From: CAZEWZ01 sp964516765
GTDB lineage: Bacteria > Bacteroidota > Bacteroidia > Flavobacteriales > UBA7430
Direction: 5' to 3'
Length of the DNA stretch: 35,887 bases
NCBI GenBank assembly: GCA_964516765.1
Contig: CAZEWZ010000018.1
Span: forward strand, 1 to 35,887
Numbering within the stretch: the first letter of the stretch is position 1; each line of letters begins with the position of its first letter. Below, one piece after another: positions 16,231 through 24,086 of the stretch. Position numbers and translations under genes: made by a program. Under the pieces are notes generated by a model. The model ran no database searches. It was not told the origin of the DNA and saw only the letters and a list, made by a program, of their open reading frames with translations.

Positions 16231-17697
16231 TTAGGTTATATAATTAGATTTCGAAAGTACTTTTTTTTCTTTTACAAATACTACAATTATGTAGGTCACG
16301 CAAACTAAGAAACCTGGTAAGAAAGAAGAGTTACTAAGCGTCAGCCAGAAGAAAAATAGTCCTACTGAGGTTGAGAGGTAGAAAAAGATAGATTTCCAAT
16401 CATAAGAAATAGCGTAGCGGCTCTGCCCGAATAAGAAAGACATAAGACACATGGAGCAATAGCAGATTAATGTGGCCCAGGCCGACCCGACATAAGACAT
16501 GCTTGGAATAAGCAAGATGTTCAATGATATTGTGATTGCAGCACCAGTCATAGAGATATATGCTCCAAATTTTGTTTTTTCTGTTACTTTATACCACACA
16601 GAAAGGTTGTAATACACCCCCAAAAATAGATTTGCCATCAACAGAATGGGCACCACCTTTAACCCTTCATGGTATGAGTTGTTTTGAATAAAATGTTTGA
16701 GGAAATCAATAAAAACACTGATTGCCAAAAATATAAAACAGCCAAATGCGATAAAAAACTTCATAACTTCTGCATATTTTTCTTTTGCATTCGAGCTTTT
16801 TGCTTGCGCGAAGAAAAAAGGTTCAGCACCATAGCGGAAGGCTTGAACAAATAAGGTCATGAATATTGAAACCTTATAACAAGCGCTGTATATTCCCACT
16901 TGGCTTGTTGAAAGATCTTTCGGAAGAAGGTATTCTAGGAGCAATTTGTCGACCATTTCGTTGATGACATACGCCAATCCTCCGATGAGTATTGGGAATG
17001 AATAATGCCACATTTTTTTAAAAATCTGCAAATCAAATTGGGCTTTTATTTTCATAATTTCTGGAAGAAGCAAAAGAAACATCCCGAGGCTCGCCACAAG
17101 GTTCGATATAAAGATGTAGCCAATTCCAAAGTTTTCTTGATAGATTAGATTGGTTAAAGAAGGAGCAAACCCGATCTCAATCCAGTAGGGGCATAGTAGG
17201 AAGAAGAATAAATTTAAGCCAATGTTAAGAACGATATTTATAATTCGGATTAATGCAAATCTCCAAGCACGGTTTTCTAGTCGTAATTTCGCAAAAGGTA
17301 AAGTGGTTAATACATCTAATAGAATGATTAGACACAATATTTTAATAAAAGATTCTTGCGCTCCAAGATGAAGAAAGAGGGTAATATCAGTGCTAAAGTA
17401 AAAAGATATGCAGACAAAAATCATGGAGGAACACAAAAGAGAAACAAAGCCCGTCGAAAGAACGGCTTCGTGGGAATCAGTTTTTTTTGTAAAATGAAAA
17501 AATGAGGTTTCAAAGCCATAAGTAAGTAGAACCATAGTAAACGCAGTGAAACTCATCAATATAGCAAGTAACCCGTATTCTTCGGGGCTAAAAATACTAG
17601 TGTACAGCGGAACTAATAAAAAGTTGAGCAGACGCCCAATGATGCTGCTAAGGCCATATATTGCTGTTTCTCCAGCTAATTTTTGGATAAAGTTCAA
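16231..17697 (-). CDS. Polysaccharide flippase, Wzx/PST family (MOP superfamily)
   Basis: This 488-residue integral membrane protein has about 12-14 predicted helices. The N-terminus reads KLAGETAIYGLSSIIGRLLN, with LVPLYTSIFSPEEYGLLAI next, the standard opening of oligosaccharide translocases. It should flip undecaprenyl-linked sugar units across the inner membrane for surface polysaccharide or cell-wall assembly. The start is a TTG (17695-17697), supported by the family's usual N-terminus; no ATG is suitably placed. No glycosyltransferases flank it, which is usual for this conserved flippase of Flavobacteriia. It lies 22 bases after the enoyl-CoA hydratase gene and 4 bases before dut. Confidence 0.87.
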   Translation of the reverse strand: MNFIQKLAGETAIYGLSSIIGRLLNFLLVPLYTSIFSPEEYGLLAILMSFTAFTMVLLTYGFETSFFHFTKKTDSHEAVLSTGFVSLLCSSMIFVCISFYFSTDITLFLHLGAQESFIKILCLIILLDVLTTLPFAKLRLENRAWRFALIRIINIVLNIGLNLFFFLLCPYWIEIGFAPSLTNLIYQENFGIGYIFISNLVASLGMFLLLLPEIMKIKAQFDLQIFKKMWHYSFPILIGGLAYVINEMVDKLLLEYLLPKDLSTSQVGIYSACYKVSIFMTLFVQAFRYGAEPFFFAQAKSSNAKEKYAEVMKFFIAFGCFIFLAISVFIDFLKHFIQNNSYHEGLKVVPILLMANLFLGVYYNLSVWYKVTEKTKFGAYISMTGAAITISLNILLIPSMSYVGSAWATLICYCSMCLMSFLFGQSRYAISYDWKSIFFYLSTSVGLFFFWLTLSNSSFLPGFLVCVTYIIVVFVKEKKVLSKSNYIT

Positions 17698-17719
17698 GTG
17701 GTAATAATTTAGTTTTAGA

Positions 17720-18493
17720 TTAAAAGTTAGCCTTTCTTTTTTCTAGAAAAGCTCTTGTACCCTCTTTAAAGTCAGGACTCCCAAAGCAATCACCAAAGGC
17801 TTCTATCTCATAATCAAGTCCATTGACCCCCGAGTTATAATTTGCATTTATACAGGCAATGGCCTTTCCAAGAGCATTTGGAGAATTATTCATTATTTTT
17901 TTTGCAACTTTTTTAGCCGTATTAATCAGTTCTTTATGCGGAACAACTTCACTGGTAAGACCAAATTTTAATGCTGTATCTGCGTGAATCATTTCTGCAG
18001 TTAAGATCATATGCATTGCGCGACCTTTACCAACAATATTTGCTAAGCGCTGTGTTCCCCCGTAGCCGGGAATAAGCCCCAACGAAGTTTCGGGCAAGCC
18101 AACAAGGGCGTTTTCAGAGAAGACTCGAATATGAGCAGAAAGAGCCAATTCCAGCCCCCCGCCTAAAGCAAAGCCGTTTACTGCAGCAATGACTGGGGTT
18201 TTCATTTGTTCAATGAAACTAAATAGTTCATCGTGCCCCTTTTGGCTCAATTGTTTTCCTTGAGCGATCGAAAAGTCAGCAAATTCAGTAATATCGGCTC
18301 CCGCTACAAAGGCTTTTTCTCCAGAACCAGTGATGATGATTGTCCGCACATCTTCACTAACCTCAAGGTGCATTAGGACCTCACTGAGCTCCCTAATAGT
18401 CGCCATGTTTAGTGCGTTTAATTTGTTTGGTCTGTGGATGCTTAAAACACGAATTCCGCCATCTTCTTTCAGAGTAATATTGTCGTAGCTCAT
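17720..18493 (-). CDS. Enoyl-CoA hydratase/isomerase (crotonase) family
   Basis: This 257-residue cytosolic enzyme probably hydrates 2-enoyl-CoA in fatty-acid or hydroxybutyryl-CoA metabolism. Both catalytic glutamates of true hydratases are present: Glu115 (G-G-G-L-E-L-A-L) and Glu135 (G-L-P-E-T-S-L-G-L-I-P-G). The oxyanion-hole segment A-G-A-D-I-T-E (64-70) and the C-terminal F-K-E-G-T-R-A-F-L-E-K-R-K are typical of short-chain enoyl-CoA hydratases. Substrate length cannot be determined. It is 18 bases downstream of the histidine kinase gene, an odd functional pairing that looks like simple co-transcription. Confidence 0.88.
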   Translation of the reverse strand: MSYDNITLKEDGGIRVLSIHRPNKLNALNMATIRELSEVLMHLEVSEDVRTIIITGSGEKAFVAGADITEFADFSIAQGKQLSQKGHDELFSFIEQMKTPVIAAVNGFALGGGLELALSAHIRVFSENALVGLPETSLGLIPGYGGTQRLANIVGKGRAMHMILTAEMIHADTALKFGLTSEVVPHKELINTAKKVAKKIMNNSPNALGKAIACINANYNSGVNGLDYEIEAFGDCFGSPDFKEGTRAFLEKRKANF

Positions 18494-18511
18494 TTGTAAA
18501 TTTTTAAAATA

Positions 18512-19987
18512 TTATTTAGTTTTTTGTTTCAACAGCGGAAAATACAGATTGAATGTTGTCCCGATGTTTTCTTCAGAAGTAAATTGAATGCTTCCATTTA
18601 GATCAGTCAAAATCTGTTTAGCCATAGCTAAGCCAAGGCCCATTCCACTGTTTTTTGTTGTGAAGTTGGGTTCAAAGACTTTTTCTTGCACCTCTTTGGG
18701 TATTCCCGATCCTGAGTCTGTGATGCTCAGTATAGCCATATTTTTTTCTTCTCCTAATCGAACTACAATTTCAGCGATTGAATTTTCCTTGCTTGCCTCA
18801 ATGGCGTTATTAATGAGATTGTTCAATACTGAAATTATTTGCTCATTATCTCCAATTATATAAACAGGAACCTTAGCTTGAAAGAGCTTAATATTAACTG
18901 ATTGATATAAAAATAAGATATTTTCTAATGTTTCAGTTAAGTTCAGCTGCACTTTATTACTAGAGGGCATTTTGGCGAAATTAGAAAAGGCACTTGCGAT
19001 ACTAGCGAGCTTATCAATTTGGTCAACCATAGAAGAAGTAAATCGGGCTCCTTTTTCTTTAAACTCAGGAGCATGGAGCTTTATCATTCGTTCAAAAAGT
19101 TGAACGTTAAGCTTCATAGGCGTTAAGGGGTTTTTTATCTCGTGAGCAACTTGTTTAGCCATTTCCTTCCATGCATTCTCTTTTTCGTTTTTTGCCAAGG
19201 TGATAGCATTTTTTTCTAATTCTTTACCCATATAGTTGTATTGTTGCACCAACTGACCTACTTCATCTGAAGAATCCCAGTTTAAGGGAATATATTTCTT
19301 TCTTAGAGTGGCCTTTTTCATGCTTTCTGACAGTTTATTCATAGGGTCAGTAATTTGACGTGCAAGTAGAAATGCAAGCACACTTGCCACCACAAACAAA
19401 AGGAAATACAGGAAGCTTAGCGCAATAAAATAACTTTGAAGATCTCTCTTGTAGTTGTCATCTAACTCAAAATAGGGAATACTAATAATAGCAATCGGCT
19501 TCCCTTCTAGGTCAAAGATATACTGATATGAATTCAGGTAGTCCAACCCTTGATGGTTTAATCTTTGTTTAATTCGGATCTTCTGATTGGTTAACTCCTC
19601 CAAAATACTTTGATTAATTGTCCCAGAAATGACCTCTTCTATAGAGAGTTTTTCATTTGAGTACAGAATCAGCTCACCCTCTAAGTCATAAATAGCGATA
19701 TCTAAGCTGTGAACGTCTTCCCATTCATGAATTTTGTTTTTAAATAGGCTTTTAATATCATATTTAGATGTAATTTCTTTGGGATGAGATTGAATATAAT
19801 ATCGAATCGAGGATAGGGTAGAGGCCTCTTTTCTGAGAAGTCTATTCTCATGGTAATTTTGGTTTTGCCTCTTAAAATTATAATATGTGAAGACTCCGAT
19901 AAAGAAGAAAGACCCGACCAAAAGGGCAATCATTGAGGAGTATATCCTAGTACGTAATTTATACTTATATCTGTTTCTTTGATTCAT
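18512..19987 (-). CDS. Membrane sensor histidine kinase, NtrY-like
   Basis: The layout is an N-terminal membrane helix (about 19-40), a periplasmic sensor region of ~140 residues with no recognised domain, a second helix (about 189-212), HAMP (ARQITDPMNKLSESM), an H-box (Q-V-A-H-E-I-K-N-P-L-T-P, His285 counting from the TTG below), and a HATPase domain with N-box N-N-L-I-N-N-A-I-E-A-S, G1 D-S-G-S-G-I-P and G2 G-M-G-L-G-L-A. The H-box wording is NtrY-like. I prefer ATG 19987 (491 residues) over TTG 19996, which would add three residues and falls within the last bases of a TATATTTG promoter-like box. No response regulator is adjacent, so the partner and signal are unknown. Confidence 0.87.
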   Translation of the reverse strand: MNQRNRYKYKLRTRIYSSMIALLVGSFFFIGVFTYYNFKRQNQNYHENRLLRKEASTLSSIRYYIQSHPKEITSKYDIKSLFKNKIHEWEDVHSLDIAIYDLEGELILYSNEKLSIEEVISGTINQSILEELTNQKIRIKQRLNHQGLDYLNSYQYIFDLEGKPIAIISIPYFELDDNYKRDLQSYFIALSFLYFLLFVVASVLAFLLARQITDPMNKLSESMKKATLRKKYIPLNWDSSDEVGQLVQQYNYMGKELEKNAITLAKNEKENAWKEMAKQVAHEIKNPLTPMKLNVQLFERMIKLHAPEFKEKGARFTSSMVDQIDKLASIASAFSNFAKMPSSNKVQLNLTETLENILFLYQSVNIKLFQAKVPVYIIGDNEQIISVLNNLINNAIEASKENSIAEIVVRLGEEKNMAILSITDSGSGIPKEVQEKVFEPNFTTKNSGMGLGLAMAKQILTDLNGSIQFTSEENIGTTFNLYFPLLKQKTK

Positions 19988-19993
19988 TCTAGA

Positions 19994-20001
19994 CAAATAT
20001 A
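19994..20001 (-). promoter_or_regulatory. Candidate -7 element (TATATTTG) of the kinase gene
   Basis: The minus strand reads TATATTTG, matching TAnnTTTG, ending only 6 bases before the ATG at 19987. A TTTG lies 16 bases upstream as a possible -33 box. Transcription would begin within a few bases of the start codon, so the message would be leaderless or nearly so. The 112-base gap between atpG and this gene also holds a 12-bp perfect palindrome (20061-20072) but no clear terminator with a T-run. Confidence 0.4.
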
Positions 20002-20108
20002 AGTTAATTCTTTAGTCCAAAGAAGCAGCCTTTGTGGGCTAAAAGCATTTGAATGAAGTCTTTGAATTCAAAAACTAAATTTACAGGGATACAATTGATC
20101 TTGAGTTT

Positions 20109-20969
20109 TTAGCTCTGCTTAAGCGCTTCGGCCCCCCCAACAATTTCGAGAATTTCGTTGGTAATAGCCGCTTGCCTTTGGCGATTGTATGTTAGTTTTA
20201 GAGCAGACTTTAAATCTTCAGCATTGTCTGTGGCTTTATGCATTGCCGTCATTCGAGCCCCATGTTCAGATGCGTGAGAGTCAAGTAAGGATTTATAGAA
20301 CTGAATTTTTAGGGATTTAGGAATTAAGTCACGAATAATATCTTGCGTTGACGGCTCAAATATATAATCTGTAGATTGGCTAGAATCAGTATCAATAGAT
20401 TCTACGGGAACAAAGTTTTGAACAATGACCTCTTGTGTTGCAGCATTTTTGAACTCATTATAAATTACTTCTATTTTGTCAAATTCTCCAGCGATAAAAG
20501 CGTTCATCACCTCTTGAGCTAGAACTTCTGAATTGTCATAATTTAACTCTCCAAAAATATCTACATTGGATTTAAACAAGGGATACTTTCCAGTAAAGTA
20601 GTCTACAGACCTCTTTCCTATTGGATATACCTGCACTTCTTGTTTGGAATAATTTATAATTCTTTTTTCTGTCGCTTTGAAGATATTTGAATTAAACGCC
20701 CCACAAAGACCCCTGTTTGAGGCAATAGCAACCAACATAACTTTTTTCACCGGTCTTTTTTGGCCGTAAATACTTTCGCTAGAATCATCTAGAGATTCAC
20801 TTACATTCATCAGAACATCTCTTAATTTCTCGGCGTAGGGACGCATTTGTGTGATAGCATCCTGGGCTCTTTTTAGTTTTGCAGCAGAGACCATTTTCAT
20901 TGCACTAGTAATCTGCATGGTCGAAGCCACCGATGTTATTCTTGTTCGAATTTCTTTTAAGTTCGCCAT
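20109..20969 (-). CDS. atpG: ATP synthase F1 subunit gamma
   Basis: Gamma is the central rotor shaft linking the c-ring to the alpha3beta3 head. The 286-residue protein begins with the standard N-terminal helix (M-A-N-L-K-E-I-R-T-R-I, then M-K-M-V-S-A-A-K-L-K-R-A-Q) and ends with the C-terminal helix (Y-N-R-Q-R-Q-A-A-I-T-N-E-I-L-E-I-V-G-G-A). The core I-A-S-N-R-G-L-C-G-A-F-N is diagnostic. It is the last atp gene here: beta (atpD) and epsilon (atpC) are absent and must be elsewhere, as is usual in Bacteroidota. Confidence 0.97.
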   Translation of the reverse strand: MANLKEIRTRITSVASTMQITSAMKMVSAAKLKRAQDAITQMRPYAEKLRDVLMNVSESLDDSSESIYGQKRPVKKVMLVAIASNRGLCGAFNSNIFKATEKRIINYSKQEVQVYPIGKRSVDYFTGKYPLFKSNVDIFGELNYDNSEVLAQEVMNAFIAGEFDKIEVIYNEFKNAATQEVIVQNFVPVESIDTDSSQSTDYIFEPSTQDIIRDLIPKSLKIQFYKSLLDSHASEHGARMTAMHKATDNAEDLKSALKLTYNRQRQAAITNEILEIVGGAEALKQS

Positions 20970-21010
20970 TTAAAAAATCTAGATGGGAAGACGAGGCTTC
21001 ACATGTTATT

Positions 21011-22588
21011 TTATTCGTATTTAGAAGAGATTTCCAAGGCGGACTTTTCGATTGCATCGGTAGTCTGTGCAGTTAGTTTACCCGACTTTAGTGCAGCCAA
21101 TTCAGCCGCATATTTGTTTCTCATGTAAGACAAGAATTCTGTTTCAAACTCTTTTATTTTGGTTACTGGAACTTTAGACATTAAGTTTTTAGTTCCACAG
21201 TAAACCATTGCTACCTGCTCTTCAACAGGGAGGGGAGCATTCAGGCCTTGTTTTAACATCTCAACATTACGCTTCCCTTTGTTAATGACCAACAAGGTAG
21301 CGTCATCCAAGTCAGAGCCAAATTTAGCAAAAGCCTCTAGTTCACGGAATTGAGCTTGGTCTAGTTTGAGCGTTCCGGCTACTTTTTTCATAGATTTAAT
21401 CTGAGCAGAACCTCCTACGCGAGAAACTGAAATCCCTACGTTAATTGCAGGCCGAACCCCTGAGTTAAATAAATCAGCTTCCAAGAATATTTGCCCGTCT
21501 GTAATAGAAATTACATTGGTAGGGATATATGCAGATACATCTCCTGCTTGGGTTTCAATAATTGGGAGGGCTGTTAACGATCCCCCTCCTTTTACAATTC
21601 CCTTGATGGAATCTGGAAGGTCATTCATTCCTTGAGCGATTGTATCTGAGGCATTTATCTTAGCTGCTCTCTCCAGCAGTCTCGAGTGCAAGAAAAACAC
21701 ATCTCCAGGATAAGCCTCTCTCCCTGGAGGTCTTCGAAGTAAGAGGGAGACTTCACGGTAAGCAACAGCTTGCTTAGAGAGGTCATCATATACAATTAAA
21801 CCGTGACGGCCAGTGTCCCTGAAGAACTCCCCAATAGCTGCTCCCGCAAATGGTGCGTAGAATTGCATTGGAGCAGGATCGGATGCATTTGCGGCAACTA
21901 TCACTGTATACGGCATAGCTCCAGCTTCTTCAAGCATTTTCACGATGTTTGCAACCGTAGATCCTTTTTGTCCTATGGCAACATAAATACAGTATACAGG
22001 CTCTCCTGCCTCATAAAATTCTTTTTGATTAATAATTGTATCTATGGCCACCGAGGTTTTTCCCGTTTGTCGATCGCCAATAATCAGCTCTCTTTGTCCA
22101 CGACCAATTGGAATCATAGCGTCTACAGCTTTAATACCAGTTTGAAGAGGTTCATTTACTGGTTGACGATAGATTACACCCGGCGCTGTTCGCTCTAACG
22201 GCATTTCATAAGTAGTACCGGTAACAGCGCCTTTTCCATCAATTGGGTTCCCTAAAGTATCTACAACACGACCTAATAATCCGTCACCTACATTGATAGA
22301 GGCAATTCTTTTGGTTCGTTTAACCGTATCACCTTCTTTAATTCCTTTAGAGGGTCCCAACAATACAGCTCCTACATTATCTTCTTCTAAGTTCAACACA
22401 ATTCCTTGAAGTCCAGACTCAAATTCAATCAGCTCTCCAGAACTGACATTGCTTAGACCGTAAACACGGGCAATACCATCTCCAACTTGAAGAACGGTAC
22501 CTACTTCTGCAACCTCTGCTTCAGTCTTAAGACCTGAAAGTTGCTCTCTTAAAATTGCTGAAACTTCAGCTGGTTTAACACTTGCCAT
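21011..22588 (-). CDS. atpA: ATP synthase F1 subunit alpha
   Basis: Alpha is the non-catalytic nucleotide-binding subunit of the F1 head. The 525-residue protein has the N-terminal beta-barrel (G-D-G-I-A-R-V-Y-G-L-S-N), the Walker A loop G-D-R-Q-T-G-K-T (171-178), and I-S-V-S-R-V-G-G-S-A-Q containing the arginine that completes the catalytic site on beta. Length and motifs are normal. It starts one base after the atpH stop, and the gap of 41 bases to atpG contains no terminator. Confidence 0.98.
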   Translation of the reverse strand: MASVKPAEVSAILREQLSGLKTEAEVAEVGTVLQVGDGIARVYGLSNVSSGELIEFESGLQGIVLNLEEDNVGAVLLGPSKGIKEGDTVKRTKRIASINVGDGLLGRVVDTLGNPIDGKGAVTGTTYEMPLERTAPGVIYRQPVNEPLQTGIKAVDAMIPIGRGQRELIIGDRQTGKTSVAIDTIINQKEFYEAGEPVYCIYVAIGQKGSTVANIVKMLEEAGAMPYTVIVAANASDPAPMQFYAPFAGAAIGEFFRDTGRHGLIVYDDLSKQAVAYREVSLLLRRPPGREAYPGDVFFLHSRLLERAAKINASDTIAQGMNDLPDSIKGIVKGGGSLTALPIIETQAGDVSAYIPTNVISITDGQIFLEADLFNSGVRPAINVGISVSRVGGSAQIKSMKKVAGTLKLDQAQFRELEAFAKFGSDLDDATLLVINKGKRNVEMLKQGLNAPLPVEEQVAMVYCGTKNLMSKVPVTKIKEFETEFLSYMRNKYAAELAALKSGKLTAQTTDAIEKSALEISSKYE

Positions 22589-22589
22589 A

Positions 22590-23150
22590 TTAGTACTCTT
22601 TTATATACGGGTTGGAAATAAATTCTCTTTTTAATTGGCGCAATTTATTTGCGGCACTTGCATTATACTCTCGGTCGCCCACTCGAAGTACAAAGCCCCC
22701 AATCAATGAGGCATTTATGCGCTCTTCTACTTGAACATCCGCATCTCCGATTACTTCTTTTAATTTTACTAGAATATTGACTCTTAGGCCATCTGTAATG
22801 GGTGCAGCAGTTGTAACTGTTGCTTTCACAATATTTTTTTCTATGTTATAGAGGGAAATAAATCCTTCAGAAATTGAGCTCAGAAGAGCTTCACGCTTTT
22901 TCTCCGAGATCAACTCAATAAAATTCATGCTGAGTGAAGAAAGCTTGTTCTTAAATATTTTGTTGAGGATTGTACTTTTCATGTCAGATTTTACAATAGG
23001 GCTTTTGAGCATATTGGTCAAATCACGATTTTCATTGCAAACGGAATTTAAAATCATCATATCCTCCCTAACCTCCTCTAAAACATTTCCTTCTATTGCT
23101 AAAGAAAGCAATGATTTTGCGTACCGAATAGCAACTCTAGCGTCCTTCAT
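22590..23150 (-). CDS. atpH: ATP synthase F1 subunit delta
   Basis: Delta links the peripheral stalk (b subunits) to the top of F1. The 186-residue protein begins with A-R-V-A-I-R-Y-A-K-S-L-L-S-L-A, has L-K-S-P-I-V-K-S-D-M-K in the N-terminal helical bundle, and ends with the conserved beta region I-G-G-F-V-L-R-V-G-D-R-E-Y-N-A-S. Delta proteins diverge strongly, but these motifs and the position between atpF and atpA make the call firm. It starts 6 bases after atpF. Confidence 0.95.
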   Translation of the reverse strand: MKDARVAIRYAKSLLSLAIEGNVLEEVREDMMILNSVCNENRDLTNMLKSPIVKSDMKSTILNKIFKNKLSSLSMNFIELISEKKREALLSSISEGFISLYNIEKNIVKATVTTAAPITDGLRVNILVKLKEVIGDADVQVEERINASLIGGFVLRVGDREYNASAANKLRQLKREFISNPYIKEY

Positions 23151-23156
23151 TGTCGT

Positions 23157-23651
23157 TTAATTAAGCTTAATATTTTTAAGCATATCATTGATGTATGCAT
23201 TTTGCTTCTCAGGGTCTTTTAATTCAGCTTTGAGTACTTTTTCAGCAATTTCTATTGACAGAGCTCCAACTGTGTTTTTTAATTCGGATACAGCTGCCAC
23301 TTTTTCTGTTTCAATGACAGACTTTGCAGATGAAATCATCTTTTCAGCCTCTTCTTTAGCTATATTTTTTGCCTCTGAAACGATGGTTGCTTTTATCTCA
23401 CGAGCCTCCTTGAGCATTTCATCTCTCTCTGCACGTGCTTCTTTCAAAATGCGCTCGTTGTCGTTTTTTAGGTTTGACATTTCATCGCGAGCCATTTCTG
23501 CAGCAGACAAAGCATCTTCTATACTTTTGTTTCGGGCATCTACATTTTCCAAAATAGGCGTCCAGGCAAATTTTTTCAATAAAAGCAACAGAATGATAAA
23601 GACGATGCTCGTCCAAAAAATCAACCCAAAGCCAGGAGTAACTAAATCCAT
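23157..23651 (-). CDS. atpF: ATP synthase F0 subunit b
   Basis: Subunit b is the peripheral stalk that holds F1 still against the rotating c-ring. The 164-residue protein has one N-terminal membrane helix (about 9-27, F-W-T-S-I-V-F-I-I-L-L-L-L-L-K-K-F-A-W) and then a long charged coiled coil to the end. P-I-L-E-N-V-D-A-R after the helix is typical of b. It follows atpE after a 182-base gap, the largest inside the cluster, which carries a strong hairpin next to the atpE stop. Confidence 0.96.
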   Translation of the reverse strand: MDLVTPGFGLIFWTSIVFIILLLLLKKFAWTPILENVDARNKSIEDALSAAEMARDEMSNLKNDNERILKEARAERDEMLKEAREIKATIVSEAKNIAKEEAEKMISSAKSVIETEKVAAVSELKNTVGALSIEIAEKVLKAELKDPEKQNAYINDMLKNIKLN

Positions 23652-23801
23652 TTCTTGTCTATTTATTATTAAATATCAAACACGACTTATAATACATCAG
23701 CTCTTTAAACAGGGGTAAATTCTAAAACAGATTCCCGTTTTTTTAAAATTATTAGAGCCTCAATATAGGACGAGTTGTGAGGTTAAGTTTGTTTAAATAA
23801 G

Positions 23802-23827
23802 CGCCCATACTTTTTAAAGTATGGGCG
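23802..23827 (-). promoter_or_regulatory. Hairpin between atpE and atpF in the atp transcript
   Basis: CGCCCATACTT (23802-23812) pairs perfectly with AAGTATGGGCG (23817-23827): 11 bp around a 4-base loop, six bases after the atpE stop codon. On the transcript it is followed by CTTATTT rather than a real U-run, so it resembles a processing, stabilising or partial-termination signal more than a full terminator. Such an element could keep atpE mRNA, and so c subunit, in excess over the downstream atp products; that role is inferred. Confidence 0.6.
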
Positions 23828-23833
23828 ATATTT

Positions 23834-24043
23834 TTATGCCACCAACAAAGCAACAACAACCGCGAATAATGCAACACCCTCAATAAGAGCAGCTGCAATA
23901 ATCATGTTTGTTTGAATTTTCGATGTAGCTTCTGGTTGACGGGCAATAGCTTCCATTGCTGATCCACCGATGTTACCGATACCAATACCTGCGCCTATTG
24001 CTGCAAGTCCTGCGCCTATTGCTGCGAATGCTCCAAAATCCAT
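23834..24043 (-). CDS. atpE: ATP synthase F0 subunit c
   Basis: Subunit c forms the proton-driven rotor ring. The 69-residue protein is a two-helix hairpin with the glycine-rich first helix (I-G-A-G-I-G-I-G-N-I-G-G), the polar loop A-R-Q-P-E, and the ion-binding carboxylate Glu55 in A-L-I-E-G-V-A-L-F. Residues after Glu55 are Gly-Val rather than the Ser-Thr pattern of sodium-type rings, so I read it as proton-coupled. It is preceded by atpB (43-base gap) and followed by the hairpin and the long gap before atpF. Confidence 0.97.
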   Translation of the reverse strand: MDFGAFAAIGAGLAAIGAGIGIGNIGGSAMEAIARQPEATSKIQTNMIIAAALIEGVALFAVVVALLVA

Positions 24044-24086
24044 TTTTCTCTTTTTTTAGTTAATAGTTGATTGATTGAAATTAAAA

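Noticed and set aside
20061..20072. Perfect palindrome TTTGAATTCAAA between atpG and the kinase gene
   Set aside because: It has no GC-rich stem or T-run, so it is not a credible terminator, and a 12-bp AT-rich palindrome can arise by chance; an operator role cannot be excluded.
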